Assembly: GCA_030267565.1 (NCBI GenBank)
Contig: BRXU01000010.1
Span: 2,910,501 to 2,974,500 of the forward strand
Reading direction: 5' to 3'
Source: Pleodorina starrii
Lineage: Eukaryota; Chlorophyta; Chlorophyceae; Chlamydomonadales; Volvocaceae
DNA length: 64,000 bases
Positions 34,653-43,861 of this stretch are shown here, piece after piece; within the stretch, counting starts at the first letter, position 1; the number at the start of each line of letters is the position of its first letter. The notes under the pieces were generated by a model. The model had not been told where the DNA came from, made no database searches, and was given only the letters and a program-made list of their open reading frames with translations. The translations under genes and the position numbers were made by a program.

Positions 34653-36326
34653 ATGGGCATCCCATTCTACTTTCGCCGCATCGCAAGTCAATACAAGGGG
34701 GTCATCACCCCCCTTCGAACGGCATGTGATGTGCTTTACCTCGACTTTAACTGCATTGTGCACAGTTGTGCTGGCAGTATGGCTGCTGTAGGAGGAGGAG
34801 TGTCCATGCATAGCTTTCATGATAAAGTTATAGATGCATCCATAGAATACATCCGGCACCTTGCCCGAGTGTGCCCTCCATCCAACCTGCTGTATGTGGC
34901 AGTTGATGGCGTCTGTCCGCGTGCAAAGATGAGCCAGCAGCGAAAGCGCAGGTACATGTCTGTTTGGCGCAGCAGAGAGCTCGCCAAGGCACAACACAGC
35001 ACGCCGGCAGGTGGAGACAACCTGTCCATATGGGACAGCAACATGGTTACTCCCGGAACGGCCTTTATGGCACACCTGGATGAGCGGCTCATGGCATTCC
35101 AACGTGAGATTTCCGGATGCCATTACAGCATCATTTGCTCACCCAGCTCAGAGCCCGGTGAGGGGGAACACAAGATTGTCCAGCACATTCGAAGCCGGTT
35201 GCTGCAAGGTGACAAGCAGGGTGATGTCGTCATATATGGTCTGGACGCCGATCTCATCATGCTGTCACTTGCCCTGAGGGAGGAGGGCGTGTCTGTGTCA
35301 CTGCTCCGTGAAACACCAAACTTCAGGGGCCTGGACAAAGAGGTCACTGGGGGGCAGTTTTGTATGCTGGACACCTCCATGTTGTATGACGGGCTGTGCG
35401 CGCACTTGGTGGGCCAAGGTGTGGCCGAGCCCAGTGTCCCGGATTACATCACACTCTGCACCCTTGTTGGCAATGACTTTCTGCCACCATTATCACACCT
35501 CAAGATCCAGCATGAGGGCATTGAACACCTGATTCGAGCGTATGCAATGTCACGCCAGGTGCTTGGGAATGTTCAGCTCCTGTGCAACAAAACCAGGGAG
35601 ATCAACTGGGACGTGCTGAGGCTTACTCTTGAGAGGTTGGCAGCGGTCGAAGATGCGGGCATGGCGGACGCACTGGGAGCCTGGTATCGCACGCGGCCAC
35701 ATCTTCTCCCAACAAGTGGTGCAAAGAAGGACCCCGTGGCAATCCGCGCACATCAGCTGGATGTGTACCCGCAGACTGATGCTGGCAAAAAGCCTGCACA
35801 AGGGGTAATTGATCCATCCAAGCCAGGCTGGAGGGCAGAGTACTATCATCACCTGTTTGGCAGTGCTGAGCCTGCAACTGTACAGAGCTCGTGTAGGGAG
35901 TTTGTGGCGGGCATTCAATGGACCGTCCAATACTACTTTGACCACTGCAAGGATCATACATGGTTTTATCCATACGCATATTCCCCGACAATTGCTGACA
36001 TGCATGTGTACTTACAGATCCACATGTGCACGGCCAACACAACAGCGGCTGCTGCGGCCGCATGTAACACGACACCAAAAGATGCCATATACACACCGGA
36101 GTTGCAAATGTTGATGGTGCTTCCCCCTGAATCACTTGCCAAGGTATCACCTATGCTCGCTCGCATGTCAACAGACCTAGCTCTGGGCTGTGTGGATATG
36201 TACCCACACAGCTTCAGGCTGTCTACGTTTCTCAAGACGTACTTGTGGGAGTGCACGCCTCAGCTGCCACCCATTGACGAGGTCCGTCTGCGTGCAGGCC
36301 TGGTGAAGCTGAAAAGAAAGCGATAA
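34653..36326 (+). CDS. XRN-type 5'-3' exoribonuclease
   Basis: 557 residues starting MGIPFYFRRIASQYKGVI, the usual XRN opening (MG-P-F-R). Conserved acidic patches follow: VLYLDFNCIVHSC, VAVDGVCPRAKMSQQRKRRY, SEPGEGEHKIVQHIR, YGLDADLIML and LVGNDFLPPLSHL. These form the Mg-binding active site of XRN1/Rat1. The protein is shorter than cellular XRN1, keeping mainly conserved region 1 and part of region 2. XRN proteins of giant viruses are thought to degrade decapped host or viral mRNA; that role is inference here. Confidence 0.92.
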   Translation: MGIPFYFRRIASQYKGVITPLRTACDVLYLDFNCIVHSCAGSMAAVGGGVSMHSFHDKVIDASIEYIRHLARVCPPSNLLYVAVDGVCPRAKMSQQRKRRYMSVWRSRELAKAQHSTPAGGDNLSIWDSNMVTPGTAFMAHLDERLMAFQREISGCHYSIICSPSSEPGEGEHKIVQHIRSRLLQGDKQGDVVIYGLDADLIMLSLALREEGVSVSLLRETPNFRGLDKEVTGGQFCMLDTSMLYDGLCAHLVGQGVAEPSVPDYITLCTLVGNDFLPPLSHLKIQHEGIEHLIRAYAMSRQVLGNVQLLCNKTREINWDVLRLTLERLAAVEDAGMADALGAWYRTRPHLLPTSGAKKDPVAIRAHQLDVYPQTDAGKKPAQGVIDPSKPGWRAEYYHHLFGSAEPATVQSSCREFVAGIQWTVQYYFDHCKDHTWFYPYAYSPTIADMHVYLQIHMCTANTTAAAAAACNTTPKDAIYTPELQMLMVLPPESLAKVSPMLARMSTDLALGCVDMYPHSFRLSTFLKTYLWECTPQLPPIDEVRLRAGLVKLKRKR

Positions 36327-36367
36327 AAATATATTATAGGTATTATCAACTGACCCAAAACCGACCC

Positions 36368-37417
36368 ATGTCGGACGCATTTGAGCAATGCCCCGGAGAC
36401 CAAATGTGCGTGCCAAGGCGGGGTGGGAGGTGTGTGAAACCGAATGCATGGATTGAGTTCATATCAGCCCCGCCATCCAGGCGTCTTGTGGGTATGCCCG
36501 CGGGACTGCGGCAACGTGCGGCACTCTACAAGCAGCGTGTTGATCAGGGCATGCCTATACTGCGAGAGCATGATGTCACACGTCAAGACAACACACATCT
36601 GTGTGCTGCATTCCGTGCGCGTGTTTTGCCACCGCCCATCAGCAAAGGCATCCCATCATTCCGCATGCCAGCCCTGCACCTCTCTAGTGATGTGAAAAGG
36701 CTAGTCAGACGCATTTGTGATTCGGCTGCTGATTCACCAAACTTTACACTGCCGACTGTCACAAATGGGACTGCATTGATGCGCGCACAGCTTGGTCCCG
36801 CGGATTTGTGGCGCTTCCGCCCAGGGGTCTGGTTGAATGATGAATGCATACATACGGCTGTGGCCAAACTTATTCCACGTCTGTCGGCACAGCGGACAGT
36901 CGTCATGAATAGTCAGCTGTTCAAAAGGGATGTACAAAATGGGTCATTCTTATGCACACTAGCCCAATGGCCAATGGGTAGTCGCCAGCGTGTCATCAAA
37001 AATCTGTTCAAAATTTTCAAGTGGACAGGGGGAGGTGCCCCCAGGTGGGTGCTGATACCTTTCAACACCGGATCGCATTGGTTACTGCTGGCATATCACG
37101 TCAATTCCACTACATGGTACTCGTTTGACTCATTTAACAATGACCATCGCACCAAGGTTTCTGACATTAACACAAAATTGCACGAGGCCGACCCGACGCT
37201 CTTTAGACTGGCCACAGTGGAGCAAAATCAGTACATACAGTGCCACGTGCCACAGCAACAAGATGCATACCAGTGTGGTGTCTGGCTCACTGCATACATT
37301 ATTGCGTTTGCACGCAACTGCAGGCTGCCAGATTCGGCATACAGGCAGCCGGGTGAATTTGCTGCCAAGCTCCGCAAGCACCTACTTTCAGTGTACATTG
37401 CCAACAAGACCCTCTGA
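36368..37417 (+). CDS. Ulp1/adenain-like cysteine protease (peptidase C48 fold)
   Basis: 349 residues. The C-terminal ~200 contain WLNDECIHTAVAKLI (substrate-entry block), GSHWLLLAYHV with the catalytic His, TWYSFDSF with the Asp, and the oxyanion Gln and nucleophile Cys in PQQQDAYQCGVWLTAYI. The fold is shared by SUMO proteases and the virion maturation proteases of adeno-, pox- and asfarviruses. In this setting a role in virion polyprotein maturation is the best guess. The N-terminal ~110 residues (with PGDQMCVPRRGGRCVKP) are not recognised. A TATA-like stretch aaatatattatagg lies about 30 bp upstream. Confidence 0.9.
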   Translation: MSDAFEQCPGDQMCVPRRGGRCVKPNAWIEFISAPPSRRLVGMPAGLRQRAALYKQRVDQGMPILREHDVTRQDNTHLCAAFRARVLPPPISKGIPSFRMPALHLSSDVKRLVRRICDSAADSPNFTLPTVTNGTALMRAQLGPADLWRFRPGVWLNDECIHTAVAKLIPRLSAQRTVVMNSQLFKRDVQNGSFLCTLAQWPMGSRQRVIKNLFKIFKWTGGGAPRWVLIPFNTGSHWLLLAYHVNSTTWYSFDSFNNDHRTKVSDINTKLHEADPTLFRLATVEQNQYIQCHVPQQQDAYQCGVWLTAYIIAFARNCRLPDSAYRQPGEFAAKLRKHLLSVYIANKTL

Positions 37418-37435
37418 CATGTAAGCGTGTAGCAG

Positions 37436-37526
37436 AACATGTCAGAACATGTCAGAACATGTCAGAACATGTCAGAACATGTCAGAACATGTCAGAACAT
37501 GTCAGAACATGTCAGAACATGTCAGT
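37436..37526. repeat. 10-bp tandem array, unit AGAACATGTC (about 9 copies)
   Basis: Nine near-perfect units with the palindromic core ACATGT, lying between two converging genes. The last codons and the stop of the minus-strand gene at 37512 lie inside the array, which suggests that expansion reached into that gene. No homopolymer; the period is one helical turn. Confidence 0.9.
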
Positions 37527-37775
37527 CATGTAAGGTGCAAACATGGGCTGTGGCCGAATACTGCTTTTGTCAGCGGGGCATTCTTCATTGGACGCCCGAA
37601 TTACGTAGCATGAGTTGTGGTCATCTGCATGCCTGTAAACTACATGCCCCGCATTCCATGGAGTTGGGAACTTGACCACGACTTCGGGAGGCGGGGTGAA
37701 CATATAGATAAACATCAAACCAACTGAAAATGCCAGAATAAAAGCCAGGAAGTGGAGTTGAAAGGCCATTGCCAT
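37512..37775 (-). CDS. Small single-span membrane protein, conserved giant-virus type
   Basis: 87 residues from MAMAFQLHFLAFILAF (37775): an N-terminal transmembrane helix (FLAFILAFSVGLMFIYMF) then FPTPWNAGHVVYRHADDHN, SCYVIRASNEECP. The P-P-N-G-VY-D-CY-CP pattern is one I associate with small virion membrane proteins found across Nucleocytoviricota. The upstream in-frame extension to 37946 is acidic low complexity and probably noncoding. The C-terminus runs into the AGAACATGTC array. Confidence 0.75.
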   Translation of the reverse strand: MAMAFQLHFLAFILAFSVGLMFIYMFTPPPEVVVKFPTPWNAGHVVYRHADDHNSCYVIRASNEECPADKSSIRPQPMFAPYMTDMF

Positions 37776-37978
37776 AGTAATGGGGCTTACTGCTGCACCA
37801 GAAAAATTTGTATGAGCGTGATATGATGCAAGAGGCCTACCAAATGCGTGCAAGTGGTCGGAGTTGTGCAATGGTCGGAGGGTTATATGGTTATTTACAG
37901 TGTAACCTTCCTCTTCATCCTCTTCCACCTCTTCCACCTCTTCCACCCCCCTTCCTCTTAGTCGAATATGATAGGCGG

Positions 37979-38449
37979 CTAAACATACATGTACTTGTAC
38001 GAGCTACCACCTTGCCAGAATAATGGGTCATCATCCACATCATACTCATCGTTCTCTGACACGACCGGATCAGCACCCACAGACACACTATGCAGCGATG
38101 TGAGCTTGTCGTTTTCATCAGATGCGGGGCAAGCCAAATCTCGCTCCATCATGATTAGGTCAAGTGGTGTGAGTGGAGGCGGGATGTTTAGTGGGACCAA
38201 CATGCGTGACCTGCATGGCACCACCCATATGTCTTCATCATCACATGACTCATATTGCACTCGCTCCATGTCAAGCAGGGCAATCTCCTTGAGCACATTG
38301 TGCTTGGATGACACCAGCAAGTGCCCCTCGTCCATGCTAGAGCTTGATCGCACTGTAGAAATGTACACCGAACGCTCATCATCGTCCCACCTGTAATCAC
38401 AATGGGGAAACTCAGTGGTGGATGTCACGGGGATGTTGTCACCCATCAT
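37979..38449 (-). CDS. Acidic protein of unknown function
   Basis: 156 residues (MMGDNIPVTSTTEFPHCDYR...). Rich in Asp, Glu and Ser with a region of better order in the middle (HNVLKEIALLDMERVQYES, VVPCRSRMLVPLNIPPP) and a tyrosine-rich tail (SSYKYMYV). No membrane helix or known motif. A TATA-like sequence (gaatatacag on the minus strand) lies 20-30 bp upstream of the start. It is one of three short minus-strand genes in this block with membrane or virion-like neighbours. Confidence 0.65.
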   Translation of the reverse strand: MMGDNIPVTSTTEFPHCDYRWDDDERSVYISTVRSSSSMDEGHLLVSSKHNVLKEIALLDMERVQYESCDDEDIWVVPCRSRMLVPLNIPPPLTPLDLIMMERDLACPASDENDKLTSLHSVSVGADPVVSENDEYDVDDDPLFWQGGSSYKYMYV

Positions 38450-38552
38450 CCAACTGAGTATTCACAGACTGTATATTCGTAAAAGGACAAGGGGGCAAAG
38501 CAACTGATGGACAAAAAGCTGGAAAGCAGCTGTCTTTAAATGAGAATATATT

Positions 38553-38798
38553 TCACCTGAACACAATGTCCACCAAGCAAAATACGTAAAAGCACAGCAG
38601 GGCCACAGCTGACACAATCACACCAAGCGAGAAGATACTTGATTTATCCCCGACCCCAAAACTGCGAATGGAACCATCGGCGTTGAATGCCACCGACGGC
38701 TTTGTGACACAGATCAATGCCACTGTGAGCAAGTAAAATGCAACACTGTACACGACACGCATCGAGAGCATGTGATTGATTCCCGACGGTGTACGCAT
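38553..38798 (-). CDS. Small two-helix membrane protein, conserved giant-virus type
   Basis: 81 residues with two membrane helices (VVYSVAFYLLTVALICV and IFSLGVIVSAVALLCFYVF) joined by a loop KPSVAFNADGSIRSFGVG. The loop pattern (KPS--F--DG--R-FG-G) recurs, as far as I recall, in short virion membrane proteins of mimivirus- and phycodnavirus-like viruses. Probably an inner-membrane virion component. The gap 38799-38942 holds no gene. Confidence 0.75.
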   Translation of the reverse strand: MRTPSGINHMLSMRVVYSVAFYLLTVALICVTKPSVAFNADGSIRSFGVGDKSSIFSLGVIVSAVALLCFYVFCLVDIVFR

Positions 38799-38942
38799 TG
38801 CTGTGCAGTAAAAAAATGGTTCAATACCTACGGACCTGTTCTAGACAACTAAAAAAAAGCGATCTCAAGGCACCCACGTGTACTTGTTGCACTGTGTGGG
38901 GGGATATACCATTTTCCCGTGGTATGAGAAAAGACAGCACTG

Positions 38943-40466
38943 ATGCACAATCCTCTTCTGCCATGTAATGTGTTCCTTGTGTCCATTCTCGTGCTCATCC
39001 TTGCACTCACCCTCGTGCTCATCCTTGTGCCCGTACTTACACGTGCCCTTGGGCCATGGAAGGAATGCAGTGCTGAAGCATACACTGCCTGGCAAGGGCC
39101 CCCGGTCTACATCCCAGCAAACACCAGCGAGGCGCTGATGGACAGCGCCCAGCGTGCGGCCAGGGCTGCCGCTTCACCCCTGCCACAACCAGGGCCATCC
39201 CATCAAGTCACACACCGCCAGCCTGCATGGGTTGCACGCATCGCAGCACAAGCTGCTGCAGTCAACATCCAACTCATCATGTGTGATACCCTCACAGCAT
39301 CCCAGGAGGGCATTGCACGCTCCTGGTCTACGGTTGCCACATTCAGAGACCCGTGCCGTGTGTTTCTGGTGTGTGTTGTGCTTGATCAGCCAGCCTTGGT
39401 TGCCACAGCCACACGCAACGATGTTGGAGCTGCATGGACCAGCTCTGCAGGTGTGCGCAAGTGGAACCTCGACCAATATAGCTACATTCAGTGCAGCACG
39501 GCCGCAGAGGCCACAGCATGCGTCTACATTTTGGGTGTGAGCAAGGGGCAGGTGAACATTGCGCCCAATACGCAAGTGCTTGCGACCCCTGGTATATGGG
39601 CAATGCTGGCTCCATTGGATAGCCCCATGCTTGGCGTGCTGCGATCACTACATGCTCAAAACATGGTATTCTTGTACGACTATTCCCACATAACTTCAGA
39701 CCCCAAACTATCCAGCAGTGGCCCCATCCGAGTCCCACAGAGGACCGTCTTTGTGGACTCGGCTAGCCTGCTGTCATACTCACACGAGTCACAGCTATCC
39801 GGGTTTCGGCTGGCGTGTGCTGCCTTTGACTACTGTGTCTTGTGCCCTGTGACAGCATGCAGCATGTTTACTGCATGGGCCAGGGGGCTGCCAGATGTGG
39901 CGTTGTTAGACCTTGGGGAGCTGGCACAGGGTGCTGCCGTGAATATCTGCACCTCAAGCCTGTATGAATCAGAGAGCCGTTTCTCCCTGCGGGAATATGC
40001 TGATAATGATTATTCCCGTATCAAGTCAGCCCCCATCGGAAAAAGCAGCAGAAGCAGCCTGGCCCTGCTGAATGCCACACCAGGCGGGATGTTGGAGGCG
40101 CAGCTAAAGGATGGAGTAGATGCACACGGAGTGCCTGTCCGTGAGGGTGACAACATCTACCTGCCACTTAACCTGCTCCGACAGTACAACATACCATCAT
40201 TTGATTGGGCCAGGGCGGGGCATGAAATACGCCTAGTTCAGGATGGGGATGGCAGACTGCGTTATGCACACCCAGTTCATCTCAAGAATGCACTCGAGGG
40301 TCACACACACATCTTTTCGACCCCACGAGGTGTGTACATTCAGATGGCGCTCTCAAATGTGCCAGCCCAACATGACAAAGTCTGGTTCTCAGATGCGGAC
40401 TGCATTGCTGTGGTCATAGAACGGGTGGCTGGAAACAAAAGCATCATTGAGTTTGCACTCCCTTGA
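38943..40466 (+). CDS. Large signal-anchored virion-type protein, family unknown
   Basis: 507 residues. It begins with a Leu/Val-rich helix (FLVSILVLILALTLVLILVP) made of a repeated LVLIL unit, which is also repeated at DNA level (ctcgtgctcatcctt). The lumenal or exterior part has many cysteines and mixed beta/alpha content (WVARIAAQAAAVNIQLIMCD, then ARSWSTVATF). Later segments include FVDSASLLSYSHESQLSGF and a charged C-terminal half. The organisation suggests a structural or glycan-related surface protein, but no catalytic motif is recognised. The overall scheme parallels the 28989-29804 gene. Confidence 0.75.
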   Translation: MHNPLLPCNVFLVSILVLILALTLVLILVPVLTRALGPWKECSAEAYTAWQGPPVYIPANTSEALMDSAQRAARAAASPLPQPGPSHQVTHRQPAWVARIAAQAAAVNIQLIMCDTLTASQEGIARSWSTVATFRDPCRVFLVCVVLDQPALVATATRNDVGAAWTSSAGVRKWNLDQYSYIQCSTAAEATACVYILGVSKGQVNIAPNTQVLATPGIWAMLAPLDSPMLGVLRSLHAQNMVFLYDYSHITSDPKLSSSGPIRVPQRTVFVDSASLLSYSHESQLSGFRLACAAFDYCVLCPVTACSMFTAWARGLPDVALLDLGELAQGAAVNICTSSLYESESRFSLREYADNDYSRIKSAPIGKSSRSSLALLNATPGGMLEAQLKDGVDAHGVPVREGDNIYLPLNLLRQYNIPSFDWARAGHEIRLVQDGDGRLRYAHPVHLKNALEGHTHIFSTPRGVYIQMALSNVPAQHDKVWFSDADCIAVVIERVAGNKSIIEFALP

Positions 40467-40520
40467 AGGCAACACCCCTGTGGTGTGATGTGCCGTACAT
40501 GGCACTGATTTGAATATAAT

Positions 40521-40530
40521 GGTATAAGAA
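40521..40530 (+). promoter_or_regulatory. TATA-like box before the 40559 gene
   Basis: ggtataagaa, preceded by ttgaatataat, lies about 30 bp upstream of the ATG at 40559. Confidence 0.4.
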
Positions 40531-40558
40531 CATTACATGGTGAAGAACGAATACAACA

Positions 40559-40882
40559 ATGATGCAGTTTGCAAACATTTACATCACAGCATCTGCGGTG
40601 TATGAGGCCGTGCGCAAAGCGCACATGCTCACAAAAAATGCCACATACTTCAGTTGTCAAGAGAGGAATGACTACTCAAAACCGCGGGTGCGCGTGCCTG
40701 TACCGCTAGTTGACAAGGTGGCGTTAGTGGCCGTATCCGCCATGATGGGTCCTTGCATGTTCCCGGTCCACATGTATTGTGATTTGCGTGACATGGAGAT
40801 CGTCATGAGTGGATTGGATAAGTCGCACTATCAGTACAACATCACTGGACCTGCCAACTTCAGCGACTACATATTTATATGA
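40559..40882 (+). CDS. Small protein of unknown function
   Basis: 107 residues (MMQFANIYITASAVYEAVRK...). A helical first half is followed by VPVPLVDKVALVAVSAMMGP, which could be a membrane-associated helix, then MYCDLRDMEIVMSG and a tyrosine-containing tail. Spacing and the TATA-like box support expression. Not recognised. The 150 bp between its stop and the next gene hold no gene I can support. Confidence 0.6.
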   Translation: MMQFANIYITASAVYEAVRKAHMLTKNATYFSCQERNDYSKPRVRVPVPLVDKVALVAVSAMMGPCMFPVHMYCDLRDMEIVMSGLDKSHYQYNITGPANFSDYIFI

Positions 40883-41035
40883 ATGTTATCACGCCTTATA
40901 CCTTACCCTAGACAAACACATCGTAGGCACGGGTGTGCAGCAAGGAGTTTGGGCGGCTGATGTGGTGATTGTGAAAGGCAGGCACTTACTGTACCAGTGT
41001 GTGCAAATTAAGATTGATATAGTCAGCGGGGGCAA

Positions 41036-41923
41036 TCAGCCCTGCACCTTAAACGAATTGGGCAAACGGTGCACATTGTATGGACTCATTCCCTCTGTGA
41101 GTGCCTCATCTGCGTCAAAGTACACAATGAGGTGCCTGTACCAGGCAGAGGCAGGCTCATACAATGAGGCAGGCTCATACAATGAGGCAGGCTCATACAA
41201 TTCCGCAAACTGTATACATTGTTGGACAATTTTTAAATCAAGCTGCTTGCATTTGAAAGCCCATGGAACTATTTTTTGAATGATTGTGTGAGCTATGTCA
41301 TCTGGAATGTAAACATCACCTATTGCATTGGCCACTAGTTCACGGCACCTCCTCTCCAGCATGCCTTTGTGCACGGGCGAAAACTCCAAAATGCACTTCC
41401 ATTCGCGACCAAACACATTCTCTGTAAGATGTTGAAATACATATGGCAGCCAGCTACATGGCTGCCAGAACCGTCTCAAGGACCGCAACTCCTTAGAGCC
41501 ACCCATCGAGTATTTGTTGTCTTCTCTCATGAGAAAGTAAAGGTCCGAAACGAATATTTGTTTAGAATCCTTGTCTACAAGGACGCGGGCATAGACATCT
41601 AGCAAATAAAAGTAGCCATCATGCTTAAACCAAAAAAGCCCAGAGCAGCCATCATGATCAGGAAAGAAATAACTCGTTTCGTGGTATTCAGCTTGGACGA
41701 TACCATCCCTGTAGTACAGCATGGTGTGTAATCCCTTACTGTTCCTGCTGCAGTCATTCTGACGTGTGCACCACTCCTCATACAGTGAGCCTGAACCATT
41801 TCTGATTTCCTTGCAGTCGACGGTGTGTGCCATCAAGGACACACCTCCGGAACCCATTGTATGTTTCGTGTCAGTCTCACTGGCCGTTAGATCAGTTACC
41901 CTCTGGCCGCCGCTACCTTCCAT
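41036..41923 (-). CDS. Unknown protein with YEPASL repeats
   Basis: 295 residues. The start region is Gly/Ser/Thr-rich, the centre contains aromatic beta-like sequence (GLFWFKHDGYFYLLDVYARV) and the C-terminal third is helical (RCRELVANAIGDVYIPDDIA). Near the end three exact YEPASL hexapeptides (18-bp unit at about 41147-41205) are inserted. The protein ends NSFKVQG. Its upstream DNA carries a 10-bp array at 42011-42106, about 90 bp from the start. Family not recognised. Confidence 0.7.
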   Translation of the reverse strand: MEGSGGQRVTDLTASETDTKHTMGSGGVSLMAHTVDCKEIRNGSGSLYEEWCTRQNDCSRNSKGLHTMLYYRDGIVQAEYHETSYFFPDHDGCSGLFWFKHDGYFYLLDVYARVLVDKDSKQIFVSDLYFLMREDNKYSMGGSKELRSLRRFWQPCSWLPYVFQHLTENVFGREWKCILEFSPVHKGMLERRCRELVANAIGDVYIPDDIAHTIIQKIVPWAFKCKQLDLKIVQQCIQFAELYEPASLYEPASLYEPASAWYRHLIVYFDADEALTEGMSPYNVHRLPNSFKVQG

Positions 41924-42010
41924 GTGTTTGAAAAAGAATCAGTTGCACCAGATAAGACAGCTAATGGTGTAGTATCAACAATGCAGGCAGCTGATTAAGG
42001 CTTATTGAAT

Positions 42011-42106
42011 GCTACTGATTGCTGCTGATTACTGCTGATTGCTGCTGATTGCTGCTGATTACTGCTGATTGCTGCTGATTACTGCTGATTGCTGCTGATT
42101 GCTCAT
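42011..42106. repeat. 10-bp tandem array, GCTGATTGCT/GCTGATTACT
   Basis: About nine 10-bp units alternating between two variants. On the minus strand the core reads AATCAGC. The array stands about 90 bp upstream of the minus-strand gene starting at 41923, in the same relation as the CCAAT-like arrays at 1.3, 32.4 and 47.3 kb. Confidence 0.85.
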
Positions 42107-42119
42107 GATATTTCTGTTT

Positions 42120-42323
42120 TTATTTGGGCTCTACTTGCAAATGAAGCGTCCTATCCGGTCGACTAGCCGCTGCCCCTTGCACTTCGTGCGGTCCATGAGC
42201 GCGAGCCGTGCGGGCCGCTCGGGCGGCTAGGGCAGCATCAGGCACTTCCGGATATTGAGGGCTCCATTCAGGTTTCGCAGTTGATAAATTTGCCTCCTGA
42301 CTTTTTGTTTGGTGGAACTGCAT
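42120..42323 (-). CDS. Short Ala/Arg-rich ORF, doubtful
   Basis: 67 codons from MQFHQTKSQEANLSTAKPEW to LHLQVEPK, with the striking stretch YPEVPDAALAARAARTARAH. GC content is much higher than the surroundings, which suggests imported DNA or a former part of another gene. No start signals can be seen. The remaining gap 42324-42434 contains nothing clear; a tRNA-like ggttcgag string there lacks the rest of a tRNA. Confidence 0.3.
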   Translation of the reverse strand: MQFHQTKSQEANLSTAKPEWSPQYPEVPDAALAARAARTARAHGPHEVQGAAASRPDRTLHLQVEPK

Positions 42324-42434
42324 TATAGCAGGCCTCGAACCAAGACCGTCGCCACCTTTCCGCCCCGCGTGCCATTTTATTTTGTACCAAAAAACAAGGA
42401 GGGCGTGTAGTAATGCAAAAATGAGGGGCTACTA

Positions 42435-43250
42435 CTAAACAAAGAGCATATCCAAAAGAGCCCCTGCCTTCTTCTTCCCAATTTTGGGCACTGATGTGAG
42501 CGCCTTGATCTTTGCTTGCCTATCAGCGTGAACACTCAGTGCCTGGGCAAGCTGCACAATCGTGTTCACTCCAAAGGCTGTTAGAATGGTGCTTGCATTG
42601 TCCACAGAAATCCCGGGCACCTGCGCGATCTGAAGCTCTGCAATTGTGCGTGGGTCTGACATGTTGTCCCTCCTTTTGACTTTGAGTGCCGCTTTGTAAG
42701 ACGCATCGAGTGTGATGGGTGCCCCCTCCAGGCAGCGAAAGTATGATTGCCCCGATACAGCGAGTCGCTGTAAAAGGAGGTTGATCAGCGCAACCGTTTC
42801 TGTCAACTGCTTGGTAAACATGATGCGGATGCCATCACGCAGTGTCGTGTTCAAGATACAAGTCTGCAGTGTGCGTGCATCTGTGACTGTGAAGGAGCCC
42901 TCACATGTCTCTGGGGTTTCAAATGAAATATCCCAATCCCCTTCAAGGATGTACATGTAACGCTGTGTGCCCAAATGTGCCAAGGCCCTCTTCTTCTGCT
43001 CAACATACCGGTGATCACGCACAGATGCGAGGAGGTCTGCATATGTTTTGCGCTCTATTACAAGCAGCGGTAGCTGTTCTGCAGCATCAGCGTCAGCAGC
43101 AGTTCCTGAATGGAACTGAACATCACCCAGATCGAGGTTGGTAGTTGACAGTGCCACATTGGCCGGTAGTGGCATGGCTGACAGCAGTTCAATCAATGTG
43201 CGCTCCCTTGAATCTACCAGGATTCGGATAAAGGGGGACTGGGCCGCCAT
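42435..43250 (-). CDS. ERCC4-type (XPF/Mus81-like) structure-specific nuclease
   Basis: 271 residues from MAAQSPFIRILVDSRE (43250). The nuclease core has VDSRER near residue 11, LDLGDVQF, and the catalytic VIERKTYADLLASVRDHRYV (ERKxxxD). The C-terminal ~65 residues hold helix-hairpin-helix elements (IAQVPGISVDNASTILTAFG and SVPKIGKKKAGALLDML). The family cuts branched DNA in repair and recombination. The viral protein lacks the long helicase-like half of XPF. A longer in-frame start at 43421 would overlap the divergent neighbour and is less likely. Confidence 0.92.
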   Translation of the reverse strand: MAAQSPFIRILVDSRERTLIELLSAMPLPANVALSTTNLDLGDVQFHSGTAADADAAEQLPLLVIERKTYADLLASVRDHRYVEQKKRALAHLGTQRYMYILEGDWDISFETPETCEGSFTVTDARTLQTCILNTTLRDGIRIMFTKQLTETVALINLLLQRLAVSGQSYFRCLEGAPITLDASYKAALKVKRRDNMSDPRTIAELQIAQVPGISVDNASTILTAFGVNTIVQLAQALSVHADRQAKIKALTSVPKIGKKKAGALLDMLFV

Positions 43251-43344
43251 TGTACGCAATTGCACGCAATTGCATATCCGTTCAACCCATGTGCTTAGAT
43301 GTTTTCCCCTTTTTTCCTCACTTTCAAACAGAAGATCGTGTACA

Positions 43345-43782
43345 ATGGACATCAGTGTCCTTACACAACAAAACATAGAGCCACCATCTTGGGATGTGGG
43401 CCCATATGCGGCAGGAAGCATGTCGTCACAACGTCAGCGCATCTTAGAGGCAGTTCTTGCTACCCTGCAGCCACCTGTGCTGATGACCGATCCATTAACA
43501 CCAGAAGAGGTTTTGTGTGGTGTGTGCACATTGCCACCGTTCACCACGTACAGAGTGCTAGATGCGGTCGCTCTTCAAGACAACCCCGTATATGCATCCA
43601 GTAGCGTCCGGCTTGTGACCGTGCAGGCAAGGCTTGCACCGGTGGATCACAAAATAAGTGTGTACGGTTTTGAGGTGCGATTTCAGATGACATTTGACCG
43701 TCACAAAAAACAAGTGAAGCTGTTGGGCGCGACAGAGACGATTGGCGCCATTCCTGAGGACCAGCTGCAGTGGCCAGCATGA
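43345..43782 (+). CDS. Unknown protein
   Basis: 145 residues from MDISVLTQQNIEPPSWDVGP (43345); an earlier in-frame start at 43138 would run through the nuclease gene on the other strand. The second half looks like a beta-sandwich (VRLVTVQARLAPVDHKISVY, then GFEVRFQMTFDRHKKQVKLL). It shares a 94-bp divergent spacer with the ERCC4 gene, so the two may be co-expressed. Not recognised. Confidence 0.65.
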   Translation: MDISVLTQQNIEPPSWDVGPYAAGSMSSQRQRILEAVLATLQPPVLMTDPLTPEEVLCGVCTLPPFTTYRVLDAVALQDNPVYASSSVRLVTVQARLAPVDHKISVYGFEVRFQMTFDRHKKQVKLLGATETIGAIPEDQLQWPA

Positions 43783-43861
43783 GTGTGGTCCGAAAGGTAT
43801 TCGTTCACCTTGTCTACTGAAAGGGGGGTAGGAAAGGAGGCTCGATCACACACGAGATCAA

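Noticed and set aside
42324..42400. tRNA gene suggested by ggttcgag
   Set aside because: No acceptor stem or anticodon arm can be paired around it.
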